From Boswellia sacra (lineage: Eukaryota; Streptophyta; Magnoliopsida; Sapindales; Burseraceae), in contig SNVD02005007.1 of the NCBI GenBank assembly GCA_013180625.2, positions 62,001 to 126,000 of the forward strand: a stretch of 64,000 nt of DNA, written 5' to 3'. Under the pieces are notes generated by a model. That model saw only the letters and a list, made by a program, of their open reading frames with translations, did not search any database and was not told the DNA's origin. Within the stretch, counting starts at the first letter, position 1. Every line of letters starts with the position of its first letter. This document shows, piece by piece, positions 34,867 through 47,284 of this stretch. The position numbers were made by a program, and so were the translations under genes.

Positions 34867-36964
34867 TAGGCTTGGCAATTTGCCCCACCGGGTCCGGGGC
34901 CCCGATGTGCCCCGCAAAACCCCTACCCCAAAACTATTTTGGGGCGGGTCTGGGGCAAACTAATTTTACCCCGACCGGGGTGGTTCGGGGTCCTGGGCAA
35001 AGCTCTTGGACCCGTTGACCCGCCCCGCGAGATATATGGGTGTTTTTACAAACTTTTAAACTATTGGGACTCTTAAGTGTTTTTTTACGTTATATTTGTT
35101 AAATTTTTCATATATATGAATTCTTAATAATTTTACAAACAATGCAAATACTTTAATAAAAGTTACATTTTAATTAATAATTAACATCTTTTAGTATATT
35201 AACATCAATTTAGTCATGTTATAATGACAAAATAAAATATTTGTATTTTATGGTAATTAAATTTTTATAATATATACAATCTTGATATAGATTATTAAGT
35301 ACTAATTAAATTATTACAATATTAACAATATTATTTTCAAAATGTATACCTTTAATATAATCAATATAGTATTTTCTAAATATGTAACTAGAAATATGAT
35401 AAAAATAATCTTATAACATTAAATATATGATTTATCGTAATTTAAATTAATTAATTAAATTATTAATGTTTCATAAATATATATAATATTAATTAATTGG
35501 TATATGCCAATCATATTATTACTATTATTAGATTGAAATTAAATGAACATGCTATTGAAAAATTATTTAATTGTATTATCAACTATTTGAAAAATTGTCA
35601 GTTAACTAATTTACAAGCAATAATACACTTTTAACATTATTTCTAATAGAGTATGTAACATAATTATTAATAAAATCAAATGGTAATTAAATATTTGTAT
35701 TTTATAGTAACTAAATTTGTATAATATATACAATCTTGATATAGATTAATAAGTACTAATTAAATTATTGTAATATTAACAATATTATTTTCAAAATATA
35801 TACCTTTAACATAATCAATTTATTATTTTTCATATATGTAAATAGAAATATGATAAAAATAATCTTATAACCTTAAATATATGATTTATCGTAATTTAAA
35901 TTAATTAATTAAATTATTAATATTTTATAAATATATAAGTTAATTAATTGGTATACGTCAATCATATTATTACTATTATTATACTGAAATTAAATAATAT
36001 GCTATTGAAAAATTATTTAATTGTATTATCAACTATTTAAAAAATTGTCAATTAACTAGTTTATAATCAATAATACACTTTTAACATTATTTCTAATAGA
36101 GTATGTAACATTATTACTAATAAAATCAAATGGTAATTAATGGTAATTAAATATTTGTATTTTATAGTAATTAAATTTGTATAATAAATACAATATTACA
36201 ATCTTGATATAGACTACTAAATACTAATTAAATTATTGCAATATTAACAAGATTATTTTCAAAATGTATACCTTTAATATAATCAATATATTATTTTCTA
36301 AATATACAAATAGAAAAATGATAAAAATGATCTTATAACCTTAAATATGTGATTTATCGTAATTTAAATTAATTAATTAAATTATTAATGTTTCATAAAT
36401 ATTTATAATGTTAACTATTTGGTACATGAATATGCCAATCATATTATTACTGTTATTATATTGAAATTAAATCAACATGCTATTGAAAAACTATTTAATT
36501 GTACTATCAACTATTTAAAAATTTATCAATTAATTAGTTTACAAGCAATAATACACTTTTAGCATTATTTCTAATAGAGTATGTAACATTATTACTAATA
36601 AAATCAAATGATAATACACAGCCATTTTGATTTTGGTTTGAAGATACATTGTTTTTATTATTGTTAAAAAAGGATCATAATTATAAATAATATGATGAAA
36701 AATTGAGAATGGAGTTATTTGCAAATATGTAAATATTATAAGGGGATGAGATTGCAAAATATATAAATATTACAGGGGTGTAATATAAAAATGTAAATGT
36801 TTAGGGGCGGGGCGGGGCAGGACAGGTCTGGATCCGTTCAAATTTTTTTTGCCCCGCCCCGCCCTGCATGGGGGCAATGGGGCGGGGCGGGGCAAAAAAT
36901 AGTTGAGCAGGGCGAGGCTGGATACCTACCGCCCCGGACCCAACCCGCCCCATTGCCAACCCTA
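34867..36964. mobile_element. hAT-type non-autonomous element (2,098 bp)
   Basis: The ends are TAGGCTTGGCAA and, complemented, TAGGGTTGGCAA. A perfect 8-bp duplication, TAGGAGAT, lies at 34859-34866 and 36965-36972. Both subterminal regions are very rich in GGGGC/GCCCC, in sharp contrast to the AT-rich core. No transposase. It differs from the 1601-2644 element in core sequence but has similar end design. Confidence 0.92.
35220..36612. repeat. three tandem copies of an AT-rich unit of about 455 bp
   Basis: The anchor TTGTATTTTA begins at 35241, 35695 and 36155 (spacing 454 and 460). Each copy then runs through TACAATCTTGATATAGA, a GATTTATCGTAATTTAAA block and TTCTAATAGAGTATGTAAC. The extra 6 or more bases in the last spacing come from a doubled TGGTAATTAA. 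The core of the hAT-type element is made of these copies. Confidence 0.9.
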
Positions 36965-36972
36965 TAGGAGAT

Positions 36973-37234
36973 GAAGGAATGATGACTTGAGAGGGTTGCT
37001 GAAGGGTGAGAGAAGTGGGGCCGTGAAAGAGGAAACTAAAGAAGAAATTGGAATTAGTGCACACGAGGCAATAGGGGAGAGAGAGTAAAAGGACTTTTAC
37101 TAACTTTTGATTGGTGCAAGTACAATTAGAATTGGGGCCGGTAATTGTAGAAGTTTGGAGCCCTTTCACGGCTTCACCACCCACAACATCTAATCACCTG
37201 ATTACAAATGTATGGTAAAGATCTTGACAAATGG
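36973..37234. other. unique DNA between elements
   Basis: Moderate GC for this window. Open on the minus strand but without a recognised family. Together with 34740-34866 it would be the pre-insertion DNA of the hAT element. Confidence 0.35.
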
Positions 37235-38020
37235 ACAATAAATTTCAACTTAATGGTAAAATGTCTAATCTATTATAACACTCATCTTTAGACATTTCAC
37301 CATCTTCGGATAATTATTTACCAATACAATTACATTGGGCTTTGCTAAAGAAAAACCCAATGAGAAAAAAACCTAATTAAAAAAATATAATTATAGAGTA
37401 AATCCTAAATGGTGTTAGACGTGCTACTATTGTCTTGTTAAAAATTTTGCTAGTAAAACCCAATGAAAAAAACTTGACTAAGAAAAAAAGAGTAAAGTAT
37501 TGCACATAAATGTTTCGAACATTTGCCTTGATAACTATTCGCCCTAATCCTGACAAAAGAACAGTATTGTTCATTCAATTGGTTGCTTTTTAAGCTATCG
37601 CATGCCAATTTCATTTACCAATTTCTTAAATGTTGATGTTTGCAATGTCTTAGAAAGAAGTTTGCAAGATTATTGTTAGAACGGATCTACTTCACATCAA
37701 TATTTTTGCCTATTTAAAGTTTATGCATGCAAAAGAACTTTGAAGAAATATATTTTGTTCTATTTCCTTTGATATAACCTCCTCTATCGTGGGGTATACA
37801 TGTTGCGTTATCTTCAAATATGATTGTTAGAGGATTTATGGTAGGAGATAACCTGCATGAAATCTAGATGTGCTAAATAATGGACCGTAACCATATACAT
37901 TCTCGACTAGCCTCATGCAATGCAAGTTATTCAGAGTGATTAGAAGAAGTGGCAACCATACTCTGTTTAGTAGATCTTTATGAAATTATAGTCCTATTAT
38001 AAGTAAAAACACATCTAGTT
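37235..38020 (-). pseudogene. third Copia-1 family fragment (RNase H end)
   Basis: It aligns with 11930-12635 of Copia-1. Examples are ACCCAATGAAAAAAACTTG, CAATTGGTTGCTT then GCATGCCAATT, and CGTAACCATATACATTCTCG. Minus-strand coding is destroyed. It ends at 38020 where an LTR piece of another family begins. Confidence 0.8.
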
Positions 38021-39020
38021 TGAGCAATTAAGCATTACCTCCCAAGTATAGGAGTGTCAAAGTAATAAACCTGTCAAAACCAGGGTTGACCCACGAGGAA
38101 AGGGATTTAGCAGTATAAACCAAGAGAGAACCATTCATTGTTAAAAAAATAAATAATGATTGTAGACGGTATGATCGACCATTCAAATGTTAAAAAAATA
38201 AATAAATAAAGGGTGATGAAACCAACCATAGAAGTATACTACCTACCATACAAATGAAAGAACAAGTTCAAAAGCAATGAACAAGAAAACTTAAAATACA
38301 CAAGTAAGAAAACTCAATGACAATGAAAGCTAAGGTTAGGGGATCCACTCTTTATATATCAAATAAAGAAAAACTAACCCCTTTTATGACTCAATTGGAA
38401 TCCACACATCAAAGAGGTTCTAATCGAAAATTAGATCAATTAAGCCCATTTTAGTCATATGAATTATATTTGTTTCATTACCAATATTTATACCATTTCT
38501 TGTAAATGGGTTTAAGCATCTATTGTGCCAATCACTACACGTCTACGACAAATCAAGGTCCCAACTAGACTTGTGTTGGTAAGAGAGAACCATACAACGT
38601 CTAGAAAGAATCCAAGCATTTGATGTGTCAAGAATTGTCTACAATGGATCAAGACCTCCACTTTACGTGTGGTGTCAAGATTGGTTAAGAAAATAAATAT
38701 AAAACATATAAAATAAACAATACAAGATTATGATTTTTAAGCACATATTATGGGGTTAGAGAATCCTTATTCTCATATCAAAAGTTTCACCCTATCACCT
38801 TAGCATGTAAAGAAATTTAGCAAGACATAATGCAAGAGAGAAAATAAATTGTAAGAAGAAAAGAACAACTCATAATATTCAAAGAACACATACAAGGAGA
38901 GAACAAGAAAGAAACACAATAATAAGATGTAAAAACTACAAATATACTTAAGTTGAGAAAATTTAATGACACTATTAGTGTAACATGATGAATTAAGCTC
39001 TTATTAAATATATACACATT
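38021..39020 (-). repeat. LTR fragment, family L (partners 39480-41022 and 60162-61543)
   Basis: It starts TGAGCAATTAAGCATTACCTCCCAAG and carries the family landmarks AGTATAGGAGTGTC, AGTAATAAACC and CCCACGAGGAAAGGGA. It ends near TTAATGACACTATTAGTG and then diverges after ACACATTT. No matching target duplication was found, so it is probably truncated at one end. Confidence 0.7.
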
Positions 39021-39023
39021 TCA

Positions 39024-39479
39024 GAATTGATCATTTCTATAAGCAATAGGAAAAGTATAAGGAATAGGAAATTGAAGTTGTTAAATAAACAGGAGTCCTA
39101 CTCCTATTAAGAATAGAAGATCTCCACGTAGACCTATAAATATAGGAGTTGAGAATAAATTATAGGTGTGAGAAAAGAATTATACATAAAGGTAAATACC
39201 CTTATGAGGATGTGTGAAGAATTGTAAAAGAGATGATTAAATGAAACCGGTTGAGCAAGTGAAATGGGGAATAGTGTCAAGGCTCTATATTAGGTATTGG
39301 GTATGATAATAGGTTTGGTATGTATCTCTTGTACTCTTGTACATTTATGGCCTAGTGAATTTATCTCCTTATCTATGGATGTAGGCAATTGATGACAAAC
39401 CATGTTAAATATGATGTCTCTTTTTATGTGATTTAGATTTTCATTAATTGCCAATCTTGATGTCAAATATATTTCTATA
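39024..39479. other. spacer between two LTR copies
   Basis: About 450 bp of AT-rich DNA with no recognised content. The CTATA at 39475-39479 is the target duplication of the next LTR. Confidence 0.4.
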
Positions 39480-41022
39480 TGATGAGCACTTAAATGTGTA
39501 TGATTAATAATAGTTTAATCTATTATTTTACATTAATAGTGTCATTAAATTCCTCAACTTAGGCATATTTGTAGTCTTCGCATCTTTTGAAATAGCTTCA
39601 TCTTAATTTCGGTTTTGATGCAGGTTTAGTAAAATGGGTATAACTTTCTATTTATAGATGCAAATCTTGATTTGGTGGAAAGCTGATTAAATTATCTACA
39701 AAATTGTGTTTCATAAGGATCATGAAATTCAGGCATCTAATGGACCAAAAATGGGCTTGAAGCAAACCCATTTGCAGTCCCGGCCCAGCTTGACCATGTC
39801 TCTGTATTTTGACCCTATCTCTTGAAATACAAATCCAAATTATATGATTCAAGATGTTCTAGAAAGTTGGGAGAAATATCCACAACTTTCGTGAAGACAT
39901 GTGATCAAAATTCTAAATATTTTGATGTCAAAATTACTGGTCAAAGTCAATGCACATGATGATCCAAATTATCAATAAGATATTTTACAATTGTCCCCTT
40001 GTAATTTAACAAGTTTGCCCCCGAATTTACCTATAAATAGAGGTGTATTGTGACCCATTGGAGTATCTTGGCTGTTGGCTTGGATCTCTTAACATTGTGT
40101 TTTCTCTCTTATATTTTGTTCTTTTGATTTTATTAATAAATCATTTTCTTCTTTCAATTTATTTTCTTTCTTACGTAATGTTCCACTAAACTCTTTTATG
40201 CTAAGGTGAAAGGATAAATCCTTGATATGAGAATAAGGATTCTATAGCCCTTTGATATGTGCTTAATAATCATAATCTTGTGTTGTTTATTTTATATATT
40301 TTATGTTTATTTTCGTATTCAATCTTGACACTACTCGTAAAGTGGAGGTCTTGATTCATTATAGATAATCCTTAGCACATCAAATGCTTAGATCATTTCT
40401 AGACATTGTATGGTTCTTCCTTACCGACATAAGTTTAGTTAGGAACTTTGATTTGTTGTAGACATATGGTGATTGACACATTGGATGCTTGAACCCATTT
40501 ATAAGAAGCGGTATAAATATTGGTAATGAAACAAATATAATTCATATAACTAAAATGAGCTTAAATAACATACCTTCCTATTGGAACCTCCTTGATATGT
40601 CGATTCCAATTGAATTAAAATTGGGTTGTTTATTCTTATTTGATATGTCAAGGGCGGATCCCCTAACCTCAGCTTTCATTTTTATTGTTTTCTTTCTTCT
40701 TACTTGTGTATTTTAAGTATTCTTGTTTATTACGTATGAACTTGCTTTTTCATTTGCTATGGTAAGTTTCACCTCCTATCTCCATGGTTGGTTTTACCAC
40801 CTTTTATTTTTGTTTTACATTTGAATAGTCAGTTGCACCGCCTACCATCTTACTTTTATTTGTTAATATCATCTTGTTATTCATTTGAATTATTTATATC
40901 ATATTTATTTATCCTCTAGTTTGTACCGTTAAATCTCCTTCCCTGTGGACCGACCCCGGTTTTACCGGTTTATTACTTCGACACTCCTATACTTATGAGT
41001 TTATCCTTTTTAGGATGTGTCA
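39480..41022 (+). mobile_element. solo LTR, family L (1,543 bp)
   Basis: It begins TGATGAGCACTTAAATG and ends AAAAGGATGTGTCA in the plus direction. A perfect 5-bp duplication, CTATA, lies at 39475-39479 and 41023-41027. A TATA box with leader (CCTATAAATAGAGGTG near 40030) sets the transcription direction as plus. It is a diverged relative of 60162-61543, which lies in the opposite orientation. No internal retroelement domains are attached, so it is a solo LTR left by recombination. It sits directly beside the P450 remnant. Confidence 0.9.
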
Positions 41023-41029
41023 CTATAGA

Positions 41030-41161
41030 ATTTCTTACATGTGGAGGTAACTTTGAATATCCATCATTGGTTTTGGGGCTCTTCCCTATTTTAAGCAATA
41101 GGAAGGTAAATAAAAGAAAGGTAAGGTAGGTAAGGACTGAGCAGGAGAATACCAGCTCCAT
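41030..41161 (-). pseudogene. cytochrome P450 N-terminal remnant (CYP71-like)
   Basis: The minus strand from the ATG at 41161 encodes a hydrophobic anchor, VLTYLTFLLFTFLLLKIG, followed by KSPKTNDGYSKLPP. This is the signal anchor and the start of the proline-rich hinge (family form LPPGPWKLP) of an ER-bound plant P450 of the CYP71 clan. After LPP the family sequence stops (HVRNSI) and the LTR follows about 20 bp later. On the other side of the LTR, no P450 sequence is seen. So the gene had been cut to about 40 codons before the LTR arrived. Confidence 0.8.
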
Positions 41162-41169
41162 AAGAAGGT

Positions 41170-41637
41170 AGCGGTTATTGAGAAGTGAGGCATCTAGGCT
41201 ACTTTTGGCCTTGGTCTATCTCTTGTATATCCATTTTTTGGGGACTTTGTGAAACTAGCTCATTTCTAGGGGTCTTTACAATTAATCTTTTTTTTATTTA
41301 AAGATATTGATGCTATAATTAACTACTCCATAATTTTTTTTTTTGGATTATAGTGTCGTTGGCTATGGTATCTAATTTTTTAAAAAATTTTTGTTTTATC
41401 AAAATCTCCTTATAATTTTAGTTATCCTATTTTATATTTATATTTCCTCATTTTTAAATTTATAATATTTTAAGTGATTGGAAATTAAGAACCTATGGAA
41501 AAGGTCGATATATTTGATGATAATTTTAAATCCCCAAATACATTTAAGATTTTACTAGTTATAGCTACCTTTTAGGGCATTTGAATATCAAAAGCAATCT
41601 TTAAGTACAAACTCAATGATATTATTACAGGTTAAAA
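41170..41637. other. intergenic DNA
   Basis: The first 100 bp could be the 5' flank of the P450 remnant. Beyond that AT-rich with nothing recognised. Confidence 0.4.
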
Positions 41638-41883
41638 ATTTTAGAGTTTTCTTATTTGGCCCCCACTTTTCGTCTCTTTAACCCCCCACTTTTATTTTGA
41701 TTTTTGTTAACAATTTAACCTCAAATTAAAATTACTAAAGAGGACAAAAATACTAAATACACATACTTAATTATTTAATCTACAATGAACCCTAATTCTA
41801 TTTAATAATTAGAAACAATAAAGTTATGAAGGCAGCCTAAAGCAGGAAGAGGAAGATGATAAACAAGTAAGATTAACAACATG

Positions 41884-41947
<64 letters not shown>

Positions 41948-42504
41948 TATTATCTTTATTTACTTTAGATTTCAGTTATGTTTTCAGTAACTTGCCTAGT
42001 CAGTTCTTCACTTTTATGTAAATTCGTATGGTAAAGGCGAAGGCCTTTATATACCTTCATACTTAAACACGTAAACCATGGGTGCTATAAATATCCATCA
42101 TCAGCTAACCCTCTTCCCTGTCTTTTGTTCCACTAGCAGTAAGCTCAACGCCCTCTAGTTCCATGAATTTAGGATTTTGTTACTTGACGACCATCCAAGT
42201 AATAAGTGATCCTATTATGTTTAGATGAGTCCGCTTGGTATTGCATCAAGCCTGAAGTGAAACACAAGAAAGATAGAAGAACTGACGTTAAGAAGAGGGT
42301 AGATTGCGCAATTACTATTATGAGGTAATTTATAGAACCAGTGCAGGTCAATGGGTGCAATAAAAGACTTAAAAGGGTATTTTAGAAACTAAATGGGGTC
42401 CAATAAAATGGATATTGGGGTTTTAAATTTTTATTTGAGTGTACTTTAAAGTGGGGACTGAAAAGATAGAATATGGAGATCAAATAGAACAACTCAAATT
42501 TTAT
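41638..42504. mobile_element. probable DNA-element remnant with ~55-bp inverted ends
   Basis: The left end (AAAATTTTAGAGTTTTCTTA, then CCCCCACTTTTCG) and the right end complemented (AAAATTTGAGTTGTTCTAT, then CCCCACTTTAAAG) are imperfect inverted copies. The centre has a long TA microsatellite at 41883-41950. No coding region and no clear target duplication. The class is uncertain. Confidence 0.5.
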
Positions 42505-42711
42505 AGAGCAATAATGCTAGATTTACAACATTCATACAACATAAACTCTACAATATGGTATGACAGTTTAAATGGTGAAATTCTATTGGAGATATAACTT
42601 CGCTTATCCATTTTAGTCTTTTCCTTCTCTAGTGAATATTCGTCATGTAGGCTGCTATGTCATATTGTCGAGTTTATGTTTAATGAATTTTATAAGTCTA
42701 GCATTACTCTT
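42505..42711. mobile_element. MITE (about 205 bp)
   Basis: The left end AGAGCAATAATGCTAG and the complement of the right end, AGAGTAATGCTAG, continue into a longer inverted match (ACATAAACTC then ACAATAT). A likely short duplication (TTATA or TTTATA) is on both sides. It abuts the previous element. Confidence 0.75.
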
Positions 42712-42714
42712 TAT

Positions 42715-43842
42715 AAAAATATAAACTAATTTCCACATACAACCACTAGACTTACGCCAGTGTCATAATCCATTGCATATTATTCTTTAGCTAGCATTTG
42801 TCATATTCATTTTTTTCTCTCTAAAAGCACGCCAATGACAAGTCTAACGCCAGTAGAATTCCAATTTTTGGAGGAAGTTTGGAATATATACAGCGGCGGC
42901 CGGTGGAATGTGTTGACATAAATGTCACATGTCCTAAACTTTCTACCATTTATGTTGAAAAATATCAGAGGTGACAAAATTTTAGCTACCAAATTATGTC
43001 AATAAACTCCATGTGCTTTGAAAAATAACGATCAATCCTCTACACTTTCCGCAAATAACAATCAACCCGGATATTGAAGACTGTCAATAGGATGGTACGT
43101 AGCTGCCGACATTACCATTACGCTCTAGCGTATGTCACCAGTAACCTCCGAAATTGCTTCGTATCTTAACGTGCCTGTAATATAAAAATTATTGTTTTGG
43201 GATGAGGAAATTAAATGAAATCCTGACAATCTAAACAAAGCTCAAATTGATTGGTTTCTTGGCCGATAAATCTGTGGAAAGAAAAGGAATATCATTAATT
43301 TTTTGCCTTTTTGTGAATACTGTCAACCGTACTTTTTGGTTGGGTTGCATATGTTATGAGGATAAAATTATTCAATGGATAAATAGTGGGTTGAACCAAA
43401 GAAGTCTCATCAGTTTCTATTAGGGGAGAAGAAGCTAAAGTGAACTAAAAGAGTTTCATTTGTTTCTAAATTATTTTTTTAATAAATTTTTATATCATGA
43501 TATTGGATTTGTATAAAGAGGAATAATTAAATATGATTTCTATCATTTAATAATTTATTTTTTATGAAATTGGTTGCTATGTGTGAAAACAATGATTTTA
43601 CATCGGTAAATCTTTTATATAAACTCATCAATATATAATATGAGATAATGTAATCATTAGGTAGATAATTTTAATAATAAATTTGGTTATTTAGGAAAGG
43701 TAATATAGTGGCTACTAGAGAGAGAGGGGTGACTACTCGTGCGCACGTGTACTTGTTACTTCCTTTTAGATTTTGGACTTTTTAAGATCGTGTACTTTTG
43801 ACAAGTAAGCAATTATTTGATTGCTGTCAAGACAATAACTCA
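42715..43842. other. intergenic DNA
   Basis: No gene recognised. The last part (about 43757-43815) resembles 55063-55115. Confidence 0.4.
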
Positions 43843-44860
43843 GGGTTAATATCACAAACTACCCCCATATTTTGGTCTAATTATTTTAGAGTTATCATTT
43901 GTAATTTTTGTCACAGACTACCCCTAACTTTTAAAAAAAAATCGTGGACTGTCATTCCGTTAAAAACTCCGTTAAATATTCGTAAATAAGAAAAATAGCA
44001 GGGTTAAAATCATAAAATAATAAAAAAAGTCAACATGTAAAGTGGGAGTCAACATATATAAATGGATTAATATCATAGACCACCCCTATATTTTGCCTTA
44101 ATCACACCTATAGTCAACGTTTGCAATTTTTGTCATTACCTACCCCTAACTTTTGAAAAAATAATTATGAGGCACCCTTCTATTAGTTTGACCATAAGAT
44201 GACGTCAGATTTTCATCCAAAATTATTGTAGTTTATGTAAACACATATAAAATGAAAATAAATATCACTTCATATAAATACATATAAAGTGAAAAAAAAA
44301 AAGCTTTTCACTACCCCCTAGGAGAGCAACTCACCACCATTATGTGTTTCCAGGATTTTCAAAATAAAAGTATTTTTTCGAGATTTTTGATCTGGATTTC
44401 TTCTGCATTATGTGTTCTTTACTTGAAAATTGAATTAAGAGTATTTGAAATAGTTTCCAGTAAATAATACTTTTTTTAATGAGTGAAAATAAAGACATTT
44501 TATCGAAAGAGGTCCAAGATTATGAGCTTCACTCAAACTAATAGAAGGGTGATCCGTGATTTTTTTTTTTAAAGTTAGGGGTAGCCTATGACAAAAATTG
44601 CAAATGATGACTCTCGGTGTAATTAAGCCAAAATATAAGGGTGGTCTGTGATATTAACCCTATGAAAAATTCTTTTGAAGAGTATTTTGGTAATTTCAAT
44701 AGTTTTGGACAGAAATCTGACGTCATCTAACGGTCAAATTAACAGAAGGGTGGTCCGTGATTTTTTTCAAAAGTTAGGGGTAGCCTATGACAAAAATTGC
44801 AAACGATGACTCTGGATGTAATTAAGTCAAAACATAGTAGTGATTTGTGATATTAACCCC
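43843..44860. mobile_element. MITE-like element, outer copy
   Basis: The ends are GGGTTAATATCACAAACTA and, complemented, GGGGTTAATATCACAAATCA. The inverted match extends well inside (CCCTAACTTTT, then a TTGCAATTTTTGTCA-type block). Flanks AATAACTCA (43834-43842) and AATAACTTA (44861-44869) look like a 9-bp duplication with one change, which fits a MULE-type MITE. A related copy sits inside it. Confidence 0.75.
44064..44660. mobile_element. MITE-like element, inner nested copy
   Basis: The ends are GGATTAATATCATAGACCAC and, complemented, GGGTTAATATCACAGACCAC, same family as the host element. The flanks (TATATAAAT and TATGAAAAA) are only a weak 9-bp duplication. Confidence 0.7.
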
Positions 44861-44869
44861 AATAACTTA

Positions 44870-45230
44870 TTGTCGGAGAAAATCTGCTCTAAATTAAGCC
44901 GCACCTTGATTGGAGTCATATAATTATCTACCCGCCTGTGATGACATCAAAATATTTAATATCATAAGTTTAAATATTTCATCTAAACTCAATATAAACT
45001 TATTATAATTATAAATAATTTAAAAAATAAGCTATTTTAGCTTTATATTTTACAATTAAATTTTAAGGAACAAATTTAAAAATTTTTAAAGAACTAGTTT
45101 TACAAAATATTTTAGAAATTATTGTTAATATAGTTAGAATTGATTTAATTTACACCTACAATATACATGCAACTAATATTAGACCAACCTCCCTTATAAC
45201 AGTTGCATGTTCAGCTGCCCATTTTTAAGT
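44870..45230. other. AT-rich intergenic DNA
   Basis: Nothing recognised apart from weak likeness to 55180-55350. Confidence 0.4.
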
Positions 45231-45235
45231 ATTAG

Positions 45236-46700
45236 TGGTTGAACATACAACATATGGGGCAAAATCTATCAAAATGTTGTAATGGAGCAGCACGAATACC
45301 CAATATAAATTCAATAATAAATTGAAAAAATGTAAAAAAAGAAAAAAAAGAAAAAAAAAGCCAAGTAAAGAGGTTACTTGACAGCTAATAACTTAACTCA
45401 TTTTTATATATATAAAAGATAGAGATCGTTAGGAAACGGAAAAAAAAAAACTAAATTTCAAAATATACTTAAACATTCAACTACTTTATGCTTTTATAAT
45501 TTTGAGTTGTTTTATTGATTTTCTTTCATTTTTTGCAAAATAAGACTTGGAAACACAAAAAAAAGAAAAGATCTCGAATAAAGATGAAAAAGACCAACAT
45601 GTCAAATACATTGATACGTATCAATTTTTATATTATTTTTATATATCAATTTCTCTACATTATTTACTATATTCCTTGGTATTTTCATGTTTTATTGGTG
45701 TTTTGATGATTGTAGGGGTTTTAAAAGAGTTTACAGTAAAATAGAGTGAACTTGTCATTTTCATCGATGCTAGATGGTTAACTTCTTGGAATTAACTACA
45801 CTGATCTATAATGAACAAGCTTTTGAACCATATACCATTGGAAAGCTTTGGAAGTCTAGTTTCTAGAGAATTTTATAGTTTATTAATCTGAGTTGTATAT
45901 TAAAAGTTATGGTCGAAATACCAAGAGTAGTGTAGAGTGGTAATTTTACATGTCTTCACTTTAACTTTTCACCGTGAGTTACCATTTTGTGTAAATGAGG
46001 TTATTCTTAGTTTTGGAACATTAGAACATGTTCTCGCACATGAAATGTTGATTCAATTGATTAAATAAGTGGTGCCATGATGAAAGGAGTGACCTACACA
46101 AGTGGGAGGAGGTGGAAAGTATGCAAAGCGAAGAATCTACACCTAATGCACTCAAGTTGTCTCCACCAACTTGTCCCCTAGACACATCTATATAAAGGGG
46201 CGGATTTCTCTTCATTGAACACACAATTTACATTCTCTCTTGTATCTCTTTCAAATTCTCTTTGGTTAGGAGTAGTCTTGAAGGAAGGAGAAAGAAGTTT
46301 TGGAGGAAGGAGGAAGAAGTCTACGAAAGTTCGCCAGCTTGGAGAATTTCCCACATGACTTGCTAAGTCCTTCTTTCTTCTTTTGAATTCTTATGTTGTT
46401 ATTTGTATGTTTTGTGTGTAATTGCATAAACATGCGTAGCTAAACTTTGTTTTGGTTGAGGGTGAATATAAAGCCCTAGACATGATCGTTGTGAATTAAT
46501 TGTTCAAGTGGTTATTATCCAATTTTCCAATTGAAATTGTTTATGTTCTTCTATGATTAAAGTTCATGATTAATTTTTGTTTTGTTTGTGTTGGCCACTA
46601 AATATAATTTGAATAATATCTATTGCTAGTTTAGGGATCTTGATCTATAATTGTCTTGAATATCTAAACATAAGTAGCAAAATTGTGAAACATGGTTGCA
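45236..46700 (+). mobile_element. probable solo LTR (about 1,465 bp)
   Basis: It starts TGGTTGAACA and ends CATGGTTGCA, with ATTAG on both sides (45231-45235 and 46701-46705). A promoter-like CTATATAAAGGGGCGG lies near 46188. No internal retroelement domains. The family is unknown and the ends were found by looking for the TG...CA pattern, so this is less certain than the other solo LTRs. It would have landed in the left terminus of MULE-A. Confidence 0.45.
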
Positions 46701-47284
46701 ATTAGAGAAATATTTTGATGCCATAGACACTTTCTTCGTAAAATGACTAAAATGCCCTCTAAAATTCAATTTATTACGAAAGTGATAATTTCCTTCTTCC
46801 CTCCACTAAGAGACATCTATTTCCATAACTCGATAACCGTGTCCAACCTTCAAAACCCCTCGACACCGTACGAAATGCAGCAACAAGAATCCGACACGAC
46901 CATCCTTTGGGGATAGAAGCAAGACGACATAGAGAGAAGCAAGAATCGACACTCGGGTAAGTTACTTCGTCGGTTTTTTCGTAGTTTTAATTTTTTTGGT
47001 TGTTTTCTGGATCGTTTGAAGTGATATTTGCGTTATGAAGAATGAAAATAACGTTTAGATTAGGCATAATCTGGAGGAATAGAGATGTATATACGAAATT
47101 TACACATTTGAAATAATTAGGAATTTGGGATAGATTTTAGGGATTTTGAATTTGGGATTTGAGTTTCAGATCTATTTTTGTATTTATTCTGTGTTTGTGG
47201 GGCTAAATGAAGTGTTATTAGGTTGATTTTATGGTTTGATGTGTATGAAAATGGTGGAAACCGACGCTTTTTATCGCGAGGAAG

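Noticed and set aside
34740..37190. Minus-strand frame of about 115 codons that becomes open when the hAT element is removed
   Set aside because: No recognised domain, no start codon support, and a frame of this size can occur by chance.
37235..38020. An independent gene in this stretch
   Set aside because: It aligns throughout with the RNase H end of Copia-1 and is full of stops.
38021..41022. Two inverted family-L LTR copies seen as ends of one DNA transposon
   Set aside because: The right copy has its own TG...CA ends and an exact CTATA duplication, so it inserted alone.
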